Source of the DNA: Syntrophus aciditrophicus
Lineage (GTDB): Bacteria; Desulfobacterota; Syntrophia; Syntrophales; UBA5619
Reading direction: 5' to 3'
Assembly: GCA_020726025.1 (NCBI GenBank)
Contig: DYTH01000004.1
Location: 1-52,350 of the forward strand
Length of the DNA: 52,350 nt
The notes under the pieces were generated by a model that saw only the letters and a program-made list of their open reading frames with translations, was not told the DNA's origin and did not search any database. Of this stretch, positions 7,604 to 16,300 are shown in pieces; the first letter of the stretch is position 1, and each line of letters opens with the position of its first letter. A program made the translations under genes and the position numbers.

Positions 7604-7756
7604 GTAACTATTCAGCACTTAAAAAAGATTGTCATCCCCGAATGCTTCTATCGGGGATATGGCTTTAAAACCGGCGCCATATTCCCGATTACAACCTCGG
7701 GAATGACAGATTTTATTATCATAATGACAGATTTTATTATCATGCTGAATAGTTAC
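7604..7756. repeat. MITE-like inverted-repeat element (type C) with internal tandem
   Basis: Perfect 14-bp inverted ends GTAACTATTCAGCA (7604-7617) and its complement (7743-7756) bound 153 bases. Inside are two hairpin cores (GTCATCCCCGAATGC...ATCGGGGA and TTCCCGA...TCGGGAA) and an exact tandem repeat of a 21-base unit at 7702-7722 and 7723-7743. The same left end and core recur inverted at 10330-10399. The remaining bases 7757-7932 before the next gene show no clear feature apart from the ribosome site at 7921. Confidence 0.75.
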
Positions 7757-7932
7757 AAACGAAGTTTCATGTTTACAAAAAGCAGCGTACTGTTCATAAA
7801 ATAGACGATGCGCATGGACGGTTTCTTTGCCGGGGCGCTTTCGTGTGTTTGCCCGGATTGAGCCATTGCATCCTGCAGCGCGGTCATTTGCATCCATCGT
7901 TCATCACGACTTTACCCGGAAAGGAGAAGCAC

Positions 7933-9267
7933 ATGGGAAAGAATGTTGTTATCATAGGCGGCGGCGCCGGAGGGGCGTCCGCGGCGGCTGAGGCCAGGCG
8001 GGGCGATCCCTCGCTTTCCATCATCATGCTGGAGGAAGACGAGCAGGTTTCCTTTACCGCCTGTCCGATGCCCTACTTTATCAGCGATGCCATCAAGGAC
8101 CCGAAGCGCCTTATCGCCCGAACCCCGGAGAAATTTATCGAGACGGGCGTTGACGTCCGCATCAACCATCGCGTCGAGGAAATTGACGGCAAAAATGCCA
8201 GCGTCATTCTTTCCGGCGGCGAAAAAATTCCCTGGGACGTGCTCGTTTTCGGAACCGGAATGAACGTGCGCATGCCCGGTATCCCGGGAGAGGAGATGGA
8301 AGGGGTCTTTTCACTCCGGGAGTACAACGACTCCATCCGGATAAAAAACTGGTTGAAGGAGACAAACTGCCGCAAGGCCATCATTCTCGGCGCCGGTTTT
8401 ATCGCGCTTGAGATGAGCGAGTCCTTCAGAACCCTCGGAATAGAGACCAGCATGTACTACCGGGGAAATCTGCCGGCAAGCCGCTGGGATACCGAGTACT
8501 CGCAAATCATTCTTGACGAGATCACACGAAATGGCGTCACATTTGTTCCCCAGGCCAAACTGAAGGCCATCGAAAAGGGGAGCTCCTTGCGACTCCGTCT
8601 CGTGACAAGTGAAGGCGAAGAAGAGGCAGACGTCATCCTCCATGCCCTGGGCGTCACCCCCAACGTCAAACTCGCCTCGCAAATCGACGTCCCGCTCGGA
8701 AAAACGGGGGCGATCGGGGTCAATTTCTCCCAGAAGACGGCGCTTGAAGGCGTTTACGCCGTCGGCGACTGTTCAGAGACCTTCAACCGCGTCAGTCGGC
8801 GCTGGGTCAACCTGCCGCTCGGAGACATCGCCAACAAGCAGGGGCGCGTCGCCGGAAACAACATCGGCGGCGGGTCGCTCATCTTCCCCGGCGTTGTCGC
8901 CGCGCAGTCCTTCAAAATCTTTGATCTCGAAGTGGCCTCTGCCGGCATCGACGAAAAGGAGGCGCTCAAGGCGGGATTCCATCCGGTCAGCGCTAAACTC
9001 ACCGGAAACGCGATCGCCGCTTCGATGCCCGGAAACAAAAAACTCTCGCTGAAACTCATTGCCGACAAGGCGAGCGGGCGACTTCTCGGGGCGCAAGCCG
9101 TGGGCGAAAGAGGCGTCGTCAACCGGATCAACATCCTCTCGGCGGCCCTCTGGGGAAACATGACGCTCGACGATGTCGGCTATCTCGATCTGGCCTACGC
9201 GCCGCCCTTCAGCGGCGCCTGGGATCCGATCCACATTGCCGCGCAGACGCTCAAAAGGAAGCTGTAA
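7933..9267 (+). CDS. CoA-disulfide reductase/NADH oxidase-like flavoprotein
   Basis: A 444-residue member of the single-cysteine branch of the pyridine-nucleotide-disulfide oxidoreductases. It has an FAD fold V-V-I-I-G-G-G-A-G-G at the N-terminus and the redox Cys44 in S-F-T-A-C-P-M-P-Y-F, in the position of the CoA-disulfide-forming Cys. An NAD(P)H fold I-I-L-G-A-G-F-I-A-L-E lies near residue 155, Y-A-V-G-D-C near 280, and a C-terminal dimerisation domain follows. Relatives reduce CoA-disulfide, polysulfide or oxygen (NADH oxidase, Npsr). Which of these applies here cannot be read from sequence. The start at 7933 is fixed by AAGGAG at 7921-7926. Codons upstream in the same frame fall in repeat-rich DNA. 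The permease gene follows 23 bases downstream. Confidence 0.85.
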   Translation: MGKNVVIIGGGAGGASAAAEARRGDPSLSIIMLEEDEQVSFTACPMPYFISDAIKDPKRLIARTPEKFIETGVDVRINHRVEEIDGKNASVILSGGEKIPWDVLVFGTGMNVRMPGIPGEEMEGVFSLREYNDSIRIKNWLKETNCRKAIILGAGFIALEMSESFRTLGIETSMYYRGNLPASRWDTEYSQIILDEITRNGVTFVPQAKLKAIEKGSSLRLRLVTSEGEEEADVILHALGVTPNVKLASQIDVPLGKTGAIGVNFSQKTALEGVYAVGDCSETFNRVSRRWVNLPLGDIANKQGRVAGNNIGGGSLIFPGVVAAQSFKIFDLEVASAGIDEKEALKAGFHPVSAKLTGNAIAASMPGNKKLSLKLIADKASGRLLGAQAVGERGVVNRINILSAALWGNMTLDDVGYLDLAYAPPFSGAWDPIHIAAQTLKRKL

Positions 9268-9290
9268 AATAAACCTTTCCGGAGCGTACC

Positions 9291-10202
9291 GTGCCGCATC
9301 ATCTTGAAAAAACGCCAGGCAGAGCCGCCGTCCTGCAGGGCTACCTGTTTATCGTTGCCGCTGCCATTCTCTGGGGTGTCCTCGGCCCCTTTTCGCGCTA
9401 CGCCTTCAGCCACGGGGTAGGCCCGATGGAAGTCGCCTTCTGGCGGGCGACGCTGGCCTGGGGGCTGTTTGCCGCTCACGCCGCTCTGAACCATGAAACC
9501 CGTGTGGAGAGGCGCGACATCGGCCATCTGATTGTTTTTGCCCTGATGGGGGTGGCGGTTTTTTTCGGCAGCTACCAGGTGGCGGTCGAGCGCGGCGGGG
9601 CGGCCCTCGCCTCGGTGCTGCTTTACACCGCCCCGGCCTGGGTAACGGTTCTTGCGCGCCTGCTTTTCAACGAAAAACTGAGCCCCATCAAACTCCTGGC
9701 GCTGGGGCTGACCCTCTCGGGAGTGGTGGCGGTGGCACTCGGAGGAGGCAATAACGGCATGGGAGTCGAAAAGCTCAACCCCCTTGCCATTGGCGCCGGC
9801 CTGGCCTCCGGTTTCTGCTACTCCCTTTACTATCTATACGGGAAACATTTTTCAGGACGTTACAGCTCGCCCAACCTCTTCCTTTACCTTCTCCCGGTTG
9901 GGGCATTGGCGCTCTATCCGCTGGTGGATTTCAGCCATAAAACTTTGGATGTCTGGCTTGTTTTGATCGTCCTGGCCTTTTTCAGCACGTACGGGGCCTA
10001 CTTTTTCTATTATCTGGGGCTGCGCCGTCTTGAGGCTTCCCGGGCCTCCATTACCGCCACGCTGGAGCCGGTCGTTGCCGCTCTTGTCGCCTACTTCTGG
10101 TGGGGGGAGCGCTTCGGCATCATCGGCTATCTGGGAAGCGTTCTCATTATTACGGCGGTCATTCTGGTGGTATGGGACGGAGCGAAAAAGAAGCCAGCAT
10201 GA
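9291..10202 (+). CDS. EamA/DMT-family permease
   Basis: A 303-residue membrane protein with two EamA domains (about 17-145 and 165-298), each with five hydrophobic helices. It shows the usual internal duplication, with A-S-V-L-L-Y-T-A-P-A-W near the end of the first half and A-S-I-T-A-T-L-E-P-V-V-A-A-L-V near the end of the second. Members of this drug/metabolite transporter superfamily export amino acids and other metabolites. The substrate here is unknown. It likely starts at the GTG 9291, with a GGAG nine bases ahead. It may be cotranscribed with the flavoprotein upstream, although the spacing alone does not prove it. Confidence 0.88.
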   Translation: MPHHLEKTPGRAAVLQGYLFIVAAAILWGVLGPFSRYAFSHGVGPMEVAFWRATLAWGLFAAHAALNHETRVERRDIGHLIVFALMGVAVFFGSYQVAVERGGAALASVLLYTAPAWVTVLARLLFNEKLSPIKLLALGLTLSGVVAVALGGGNNGMGVEKLNPLAIGAGLASGFCYSLYYLYGKHFSGRYSSPNLFLYLLPVGALALYPLVDFSHKTLDVWLVLIVLAFFSTYGAYFFYYLGLRRLEASRASITATLEPVVAALVAYFWWGERFGIIGYLGSVLIITAVILVVWDGAKKKPA

Positions 10203-10229
10203 CAGGAAGGTTTGATTGCAACCATCAAG

Positions 10230-10399
10230 ACTGATGATCTCGTCAAAAGTCGATTTTGTCCCCTTTGGTCATTCCGTGCTTGACACGGAAAGCGAAGCTT
10301 AATGTTCATAATCCAGATTTTGACTTTATGGATCCCCGATAGAAACATTCGGGGATGACAGGCTTTTTTAATGTCCTGTTGATTATGCTGAATAGTTAC
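10230..10399. repeat. Chimeric dispersed repeat (type B end joined to type C end)
   Basis: Bases 10230-10251 are identical to the complement of 52314-52335. The following region to about 10315 also matches the complement of 52245-52313, sharing a core around GCGAAGCTTAATGTTCA. From about 10330 to 10399 the sequence instead matches, inverted, the left part of the type C element at 7604 and ends with TGCTGAATAGTTAC. It thus carries one end of each family and fills most of the 10203-10407 intergenic gap between convergent genes. Confidence 0.65.
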
Positions 10400-10407
10400 C
10401 CAATTTC

Positions 10408-11181
10408 TTAAAAGGAAATCACATGGGCGTCGAGTTCGTCCCCGTCGGGGTACGGACCGAAGAGAATCGTATCCGGCTCACCCTGGACGCGGACATAATA
10501 AGATGATGATGCGTCAAGCCTGTTCTGGATTCCCCAGGCGGTGATCTCTTTTTCTTCCAACATCATTTTTATCCCCTTTACCGGATATTCCAGCACCGCG
10601 CGTTCCGGGATGCTTCCCGCCGACCCCACGCCGTGGAAATCTATCTCCGCGTCGTGTACGCCGAAAAAGGCGCCGCTCCAGTCGACAGCCCCGGCGGGCC
10701 CGACCTCGAACCACAGACCGATGCCCGGCAGACCGTGAACGTAAAGGTGATATGGCGTCTCGACACCCTTAACAGGCATCCCGGAACGCGCCGCAATTTT
10801 AGCGCCCAGAACCGAAGCGTCAGCAACAGGCTTAATTTCAGCGTCTTTCAGAGCCATGGGCAGCAAAGAGGCGGAAAAATCCTTCTCCGTAAGGATCATT
10901 ATCGGAAATCCCCTGCCTTTTTTGAACTGTATCGAAAAGGCTATCATCGACAAACCGAAACGGATGGTCGGCGCGCTGAACTTCTCCGGCGATCCCATGA
11001 TAATCCACAAGGCGGTCTCTTTCGCCTGAAGCTTTTCCAGCGGGGCCGTCCATGACATTCTCTTGACGTCGTCCACCCAGAAATGACCTTCAGCCTCAAG
11101 GCCGTAAGACTGTATTACGGATGTCAGTTTCTGTACGGCCTCGAAATCCCTGTCGAGGGCGGTTATCCACACTTTTTTCAT
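10408..11181 (-). CDS. Unknown protein ending the T6SS locus; candidate effector (weak TIR-like N-terminus)
   Basis: A 257-residue protein that I do not recognise as a named family. The start at 11181 is set by AAAGGAT upstream; the longer frame overlaps the PAAR gene. The N-terminal half reads as an alternating alpha/beta domain: strand K-K-V-W-I-T-A-L, helix, W-V-D-D, then A-L-W-I-I-M-G-S, helix, and F-P-I-M-I-L-T. This spacing resembles a TIR/flavodoxin-like fold, but I see no certain catalytic Glu. The C-terminal half (about 145-257) is rich in Gly and aromatic residues and looks beta-rich. No signal peptide or membrane segment is visible. It lies 20 bases after the DUF4150 gene, the position where T6SS cargo or its helper is usually encoded. 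An accessory or immunity role is equally possible. Confidence 0.55.
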   Translation of the reverse strand: MKKVWITALDRDFEAVQKLTSVIQSYGLEAEGHFWVDDVKRMSWTAPLEKLQAKETALWIIMGSPEKFSAPTIRFGLSMIAFSIQFKKGRGFPIMILTEKDFSASLLPMALKDAEIKPVADASVLGAKIAARSGMPVKGVETPYHLYVHGLPGIGLWFEVGPAGAVDWSGAFFGVHDAEIDFHGVGSAGSIPERAVLEYPVKGIKMMLEEKEITAWGIQNRLDASSSYYVRVQGEPDTILFGPYPDGDELDAHVISF

Positions 11182-11201
11182 GATTTTATCCTTTCTTGCT
11201 A

Positions 11202-11606
11202 TTATCCCAGCGTCAAAACGGTCACCTGGCTCGGACAGATGGTCATCCCGGGCGCATTGGGCATCAAGCCAAGGGCGTTCTGGCCGGTAACGCTGGTCAG
11301 CCTTTGGGCGGGAACCCCATCCACGAGAATGGTGGCACACCCCACGACATAAAAATTCTGGCCGCAGTCCATCGGGTCAACAACGCCCAGTAAAAGCCCG
11401 GGATTGTCACCGAAGCTGACCAGTCCCCGGGAGAGCAAATTCAGGGAGGGCATGCAATCAACGAGAACATTGTAGGCTGCGGGCGCAGTTGTCGCCGACA
11501 TGTTGATATTGGGATAGGGGATCGGTACGGGACCGACGGGCGTCGGCGTGTTGCAGACGTCCGGGAAGCCCATGTTCATCCCTGCCCCCATCGATAACAT
11601 ATACAT
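11202..11606 (-). CDS. DUF4150/PAAR-like spike-tip protein
   Basis: A 134-residue DUF4150 (PAAR-like) protein: G-F-P-D-V-C-N-T-P-T-P-V-G-P-V-P-I-P-Y-P-N near residues 13-33, C-M-P-S-L-N-L-L-S-R-G, and D-N-P-G-L-L-L-G-V-V. PAAR-like proteins cap the VgrG spike and sharpen the T6SS tip. Many family members carry a toxin domain after the PAAR part, but this one stops right after it, so any cargo must be a separate protein. The start is supported by AAAGGAG eight bases upstream. It is spaced 13 bases from DUF3540 and 20 from the unknown last gene, all within one minus-strand operon. Confidence 0.88.
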   Translation of the reverse strand: MYMLSMGAGMNMGFPDVCNTPTPVGPVPIPYPNINMSATTAPAAYNVLVDCMPSLNLLSRGLVSFGDNPGLLLGVVDPMDCGQNFYVVGCATILVDGVPAQRLTSVTGQNALGLMPNAPGMTICPSQVTVLTLG

Positions 11607-11619
11607 CGTTTTTTCTCCT

Positions 11620-12276
11620 TTATCCCAAATGAATCTGTTCAGCGTTGACCGTCACGTTTTCCTCAGCCACGATCATCGTATTTTTTGCATGCATCGTCAT
11701 CAGATCCTCCACAAGAACACGTGCCGAACCGGCCTGGAGTTCATCCTGCTCCTTGACGAACCGGAAAGAGCTTTCCAGTCTTTGAGTCAGCCGACGGAAA
11801 ATCTGGTCGGCATGAACCGCCACCGTCTTGAGACGCTCGATCTGGACCTGCAGCAGGCGTCCCGTGTAGTCAACCCGGCTGATTTTAACAGTGCCGTCCT
11901 CGGCATGGATTTTCAGCTTTTCGGACGAGCAGCCCAGTACTCCCTGGGACGCCAGCGTCATATCCCCCTCCGCCGTCAAGGCCAGACAGCCTTTTTTCAC
12001 ATGGAGGTTAACCTGTCCGTCAAAATTGAGGTCGGTGACCGGATTTTCTTTCTGTCTCCTTTCGAGGATGGCCAGGATGTAATTTCTGCCCACCGAATCG
12101 ACGGAGGCGATGACGGTATCGCCCGGCCGCGGTTCCACCAGACAGCTCGCGGCCCTTGTCATCTTTATATCGCCTGAGGCGGTGTCAACCATAAACGCGC
12201 CTCCTGAACTGCACCGGATTTGCCCGTATTCCAGACAGGGCTGATTGAGCTGTTTTATTTCTGCCAATGCCTGCAT
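11620..12276 (-). CDS. DUF3540 T6SS-associated protein
   Basis: A 218-residue protein of the DUF3540 type. It begins with a small OB-like or beta domain (G-D-T-V-I-A-S-V-D-S-V-G-R-N-Y-I-L-A-I-L-E-R) and continues with a repetitive beta segment (L-H-V-K-K-G-C-L-A-L-T-A-E-G-D-M-T-L-A-S-Q-G), reminiscent of the VgrG spike. A helical stretch follows, then N-T-M-I-V-A-E-E-N-V-T-V-N-A near the end. DUF3540 genes regularly sit between DUF2169/pentapeptide and DUF4150 genes in T6SS loci and are thought to help assemble or load the tip. The mechanism is unknown. The start at 12276 is fixed by AGGGAGG just upstream. The 61-base gap before it contains no other gene. Confidence 0.82.
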   Translation of the reverse strand: MQALAEIKQLNQPCLEYGQIRCSSGGAFMVDTASGDIKMTRAASCLVEPRPGDTVIASVDSVGRNYILAILERRQKENPVTDLNFDGQVNLHVKKGCLALTAEGDMTLASQGVLGCSSEKLKIHAEDGTVKISRVDYTGRLLQVQIERLKTVAVHADQIFRRLTQRLESSFRFVKEQDELQAGSARVLVEDLMTMHAKNTMIVAEENVTVNAEQIHLG

Positions 12277-12337
12277 ATGAACCTCCCTGAACGTTGAAAC
12301 TATGAAACCGTGATAGTGAAAAAATTCTTCTGCCGCA

Positions 12338-13396
12338 TCAATCAGCCGGCGGCGACCAATTTTCCGCAGCGGCCATCTCCTTGTTAGTTCCCCGGATAAG
12401 AGCCTTTTTGGTCCCCTCCCAGATCGTTCCCTCTTCAATCGTAGCGTGCATACGGGCCATGAAGAGGCTTGCATTCCTGAAATCGGCGGCCGTAATATCC
12501 GCGTAAGAGAAATCGGCATAGCCGCAGTTGCAGTTCTGAAACCGGCAGGCCCGGCATTTTGCCTTGTCGAAGACGGCGTTGTAAAGATTCGCCCCGGAAA
12601 AATCGGCGTGGGAAAGATCCGCCTCGCCGAAGTAAGCCTGCATGAAATCGCTTCTCGTCAGGTTGGCCCTGAGGAGCTTTGCCCCCATGAACATCGTGTT
12701 TTGCCCCTTCACCCCTGCGAAGATGGCCCCGGCGAGGTCCGCATTCATGAAATTGGACATGGAGATATCGGAGCCTGTGAAATCGGCGCCTTTCAGATCG
12801 GAGCCCGAAAAATTGACCTGCTGAATGAACATTCCCCGGAAATCCTGGGTCCCCAGAATGCAGTTCTGCAGAAGGGTCTTGAAAAGCCGGGCCTCCTTGA
12901 AAACGGCGCCGGTAACATCCGCGTCGAGGAAAACGGCCTTGGTAAGCGTGGAACCGGTGAAATCGGTTTTTTTCAGCGAGGTGTGCAAAAAACTGTTTTT
13001 TTCGACCTTTGCCCCCCTGATCTTCGCTTCGTCAAGCAGCGCGTCCTGGAAAAGCGACCAGCCGATATTGGCCCCGGTCAGGTCGGCCCCGGTCAGATCA
13101 GCCCCGTTGAGAATGGTTTGAAAGAATTTTACGTTGCGTAAAGAGGCTTCTTTGAGGATCATCTTGCTCATGTTGACTTTGGACAGATCGGTTCCGTCCA
13201 GTTTCACCCCGGTGAAATCGCATTCCTTGAATCCGGTTTTGGCGATCGAAGCACCGGTCAGATCGGCGCCCCGGAACGAAACGAACTCGAAGCGGCCCCC
13301 GCTCAAATCAGCGCCGGACAGATCAACGCCGGAGAGATCCGCATGTTCAATCATCTGATGTCGCCGGATGCTTTCCTGCACTTCCTGCCGCGTCAT
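12338..13396 (-). CDS. Pentapeptide-repeat protein of the T6SS tip module
   Basis: A 352-residue protein made almost entirely of A-(D/N)-L-x-x pentapeptide repeats (about 20-330), predicted to fold as a right-handed quadrilateral beta-helix. It opens T-R-Q-E-V-Q-E-S-I and then D-L-S-G-V-D-L-S-G-A-D-L-S-G, a layout copied from the C-terminal part of the preceding DUF2169 protein, so one probably derives from the other by duplication. Its ATG overlaps that gene's stop by four bases (ATGA), and AAGGGAGG lies about ten bases ahead, so the two are translationally coupled. In T6SS loci such proteins accompany DUF2169 adaptors. A role as scaffold or cargo chaperone is inferred. Confidence 0.85.
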   Translation of the reverse strand: MTRQEVQESIRRHQMIEHADLSGVDLSGADLSGGRFEFVSFRGADLTGASIAKTGFKECDFTGVKLDGTDLSKVNMSKMILKEASLRNVKFFQTILNGADLTGADLTGANIGWSLFQDALLDEAKIRGAKVEKNSFLHTSLKKTDFTGSTLTKAVFLDADVTGAVFKEARLFKTLLQNCILGTQDFRGMFIQQVNFSGSDLKGADFTGSDISMSNFMNADLAGAIFAGVKGQNTMFMGAKLLRANLTRSDFMQAYFGEADLSHADFSGANLYNAVFDKAKCRACRFQNCNCGYADFSYADITAADFRNASLFMARMHATIEEGTIWEGTKKALIRGTNKEMAAAENWSPPAD

Positions 13397-16300
13397 TTCA
13401 GATAATCCTCCCTTTTGTCGAGCTGGGTCATCTTCAGATTGGCCCCGGTGGCGTCGGTATTGCCCACGGTAGCCTTGAACAAATCCACGCCGAACAGGTT
13501 GGCGCCCTGCAGATCCGCATTCACCAGCCGGGCTTTTCTCAGGGAACCCTGGAACATGTTGATTTCTTTCATCCTGGCGCCTTCGAGGTTTGTCTTCGTG
13601 AACCGCGTCTGTTTCGCGGAAATGCGCTGGAGATCGGCCTGTTGGAGATCACAGTCCTCGATAATCGATTCCTGAATGACCGCCCCACGGAACGACGCGC
13701 CCGCCAGATCGGATTCTCGGAAGCACCCGTGTTTCATTCGGATATTGCGAAAATCCGCTTCAGGAAAGGAGGCCTGCCCGCCCATCCGGGCCTTGTCCAT
13801 GTTGGCGCCGGCAAAGGTCACACGTTTTCCCTTTGCCCCGAAGAAAATCGTCGAATCGAGGGTGGCATTGGAGAAATCCCCATTGTCCAGGACGGCATTC
13901 ATAAAAACGCATTTCTTGAAGTTCCCGTCAGGAAACCGGGCGTTCGAGGCTTCCACCTCCGACAGGATGCACATGTTGGCATCCACTCCGGAAAGTTCTG
14001 TTTTTACAAGTTTAGCCTTCTGAAGAACCGACATGTTCAGTTTGACATCCCGCATATTGGCCTCGGTCAGATCCGCCTCCTGCAATATCGCGGAGTCGAA
14101 TTCAGCGGTTTGCAAGTCGGCCTTTTTAAAGAGCGCCTTGGTAAAGATTCCGCGCTCCGCCCGCGCTCCCCTGAGGCAAGCGCCGGAGAAATCAGCCTCC
14201 ATCGCGAGAATCTGGAAGAGTTTCGCCCCCTCGAGGTTCGTGTTGCAGAATTTTGTTTTCTGGCACTGGGCGGTGGAAAGATCAATGCCGCGAAGATCCA
14301 GATCGGACAGATCCACCTCCGCCAGAATCGCCCCGGACAGGGATTCGCCCTTTGAGTGCAGCTCTACGACTTCCTCCCTTGTGAGTTTTCTCACCTTTTC
14401 CGGATCGATCCCGGTTCCTTTGAACTGGGCCTTTATCGAGTCGGGAATCCCGCCTGACTTGGCGGAATCGATTTCTTTCTGCGCCGCAGCCAGTTTTGCC
14501 ATCCCCTCCGTGTAACGAATTTCCGCTTCCTCTCCCATCCGGGTTATCTTGGCGGCGGCGGCGTTCATTTTTACCTCCACCTCCGAGGTCAGCACTCCCT
14601 GAGCCCGGATCTTTTCCCGCTGGACAGCAACCTGATCGGCCATTTCCCTGGCCACCTGAGTGATGGACTTCTGCGGCTGAAGCGACAGCGCCTTGTCCGC
14701 ATCCATGCCGAGTTTTCCGAGAATATCCCTGGCATGATCCGTCATCTCCTTCTGGAGGGCATTGGCCGTATCAACATGGGGCTGTGCCGCCGCCTTGATT
14801 TCGTTCGTCAACGAAGCCACCAGCGCGGGTATGTCGGGTATGGCAAGGCCGAAGTCTGAAAAAGGCTTCTTGGCTGCCGGTTCACCGGGTTCCGGAAACT
14901 CCGGCCCGATTGCGTGTTTCCGGGCTAAATCCGGCGGCAGGGCCTCCATGATCCACTGGCGGAGATCGACCTTTTTCCCGACCGCATCGAGCACATCCTT
15001 TCCCCTGGGAAGCTCGATCCCGCGGGAGTTCGGATAAACGGACCGCCACTTCATTATTTTTGCCTCGGCCATCCCTTTTTCTGGAAAAACCACCAGCAGC
15101 GCCGGGGAGTCCTTCATCGCCTCCGCCGCATCTTTCGGAGGCTTCTCTCCGCTGTCTTTCAGGACAATGATCGAACAGGCATCGCCCGCCTCCTGCTCGA
15201 GGAGCAGCGCCTCCAGTTCGGTGGCCGCAACAATCCAGGGCGTGTCGTCATCCACGACCGCAGCCGGTAAGACGCGCGGCGACTCCTCCGAGCCTTCAAT
15301 CAGAGAGGATTCCATGGGGTCAATTTTCTCGCGGAAATCCGTGTTGCAGATCTCTATCCTGTTGAGATGCGCTTCCTGAAACCGTGGCACAACCAAGCCG
15401 GGCGGCAATCTCAGCGAAACGCTGCCGCCGTCTGCATCCTTTTTCTCTTCCAGACCCCACAGCGTCCGTTCTTCTGTCTTCTCTTCCAGATTGACGCCGA
15501 GCCACGCCCGTTCGATGGTTTTTCGCGTGAAACCCATCTGTTTGAGAAGTTCCGCCATTTCGCGATGCTCCTCAAGGCGCCTCCGGCGCTGAACCACGAA
15601 TGGAAACCCCCGATCGTGCCAGGGATTCGACGGCCTGCTGACCGCCGCAGGATTGTCGGGATCAATGCCTGACTTGGCCAGCACATTGGGTGGAATTCTC
15701 TCTTTGAGGCTGTTGGAGAGCCCCTTCTGGGCATCCGCGGCCTTTTGCCTGGCCTGCGCAACCTCCGCCATCGTCTTGTCCAGATGCCCGTCCGTTTTCG
15801 CCAGCTTGTCCCGGATGCCATCAAAATCAACACCCCTGATATTGACTATGTGGCTGTAGCGGGCCTGCATTTTCCCGGTCATCCCCTCCATATTGTTCAG
15901 AAGGACAGCAGACTCCGCAAGAACCTTCTTCGCTTGGGCGACTGTCTCTTCCGGCGTCTGCGGCATGAAAGGGGCTTTCCCGAGCACCCTGGCCTTGACC
16001 TGCTCGATCTCCTTGGGAAGGTTCTTGACGAGCAGCATGGCGTCGTGAATCTTCTTTTTAGCCGCTTCCAGCGGCGCCTGGTCAATGGGGACCATCCGGT
16101 TGAGAACCTTTTTCTGTTCTTCCAGGTAGTATTGGAGGGGCTTGGGCGTCTCATCCTCTTGCTCGCTGTCAAGGAAGATGCGCTGCACGTCGGCATACTC
16201 CTCATCGAGGATTTCGGCGGTTCCCCTGTGGATGATTACCCCCCTCATGACCGTGGGGAAAAGCCAGAGGGTGTCGATCCGCGTGGTGACTTCCTGGAAG

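Noticed and set aside
12440-14380. DNA-level repetition in the pentapeptide genes considered as non-coding tandem repeat
   Set aside because: The 15-base periodicity follows A-(D/N)-L-x-x codons and is explained by the proteins.
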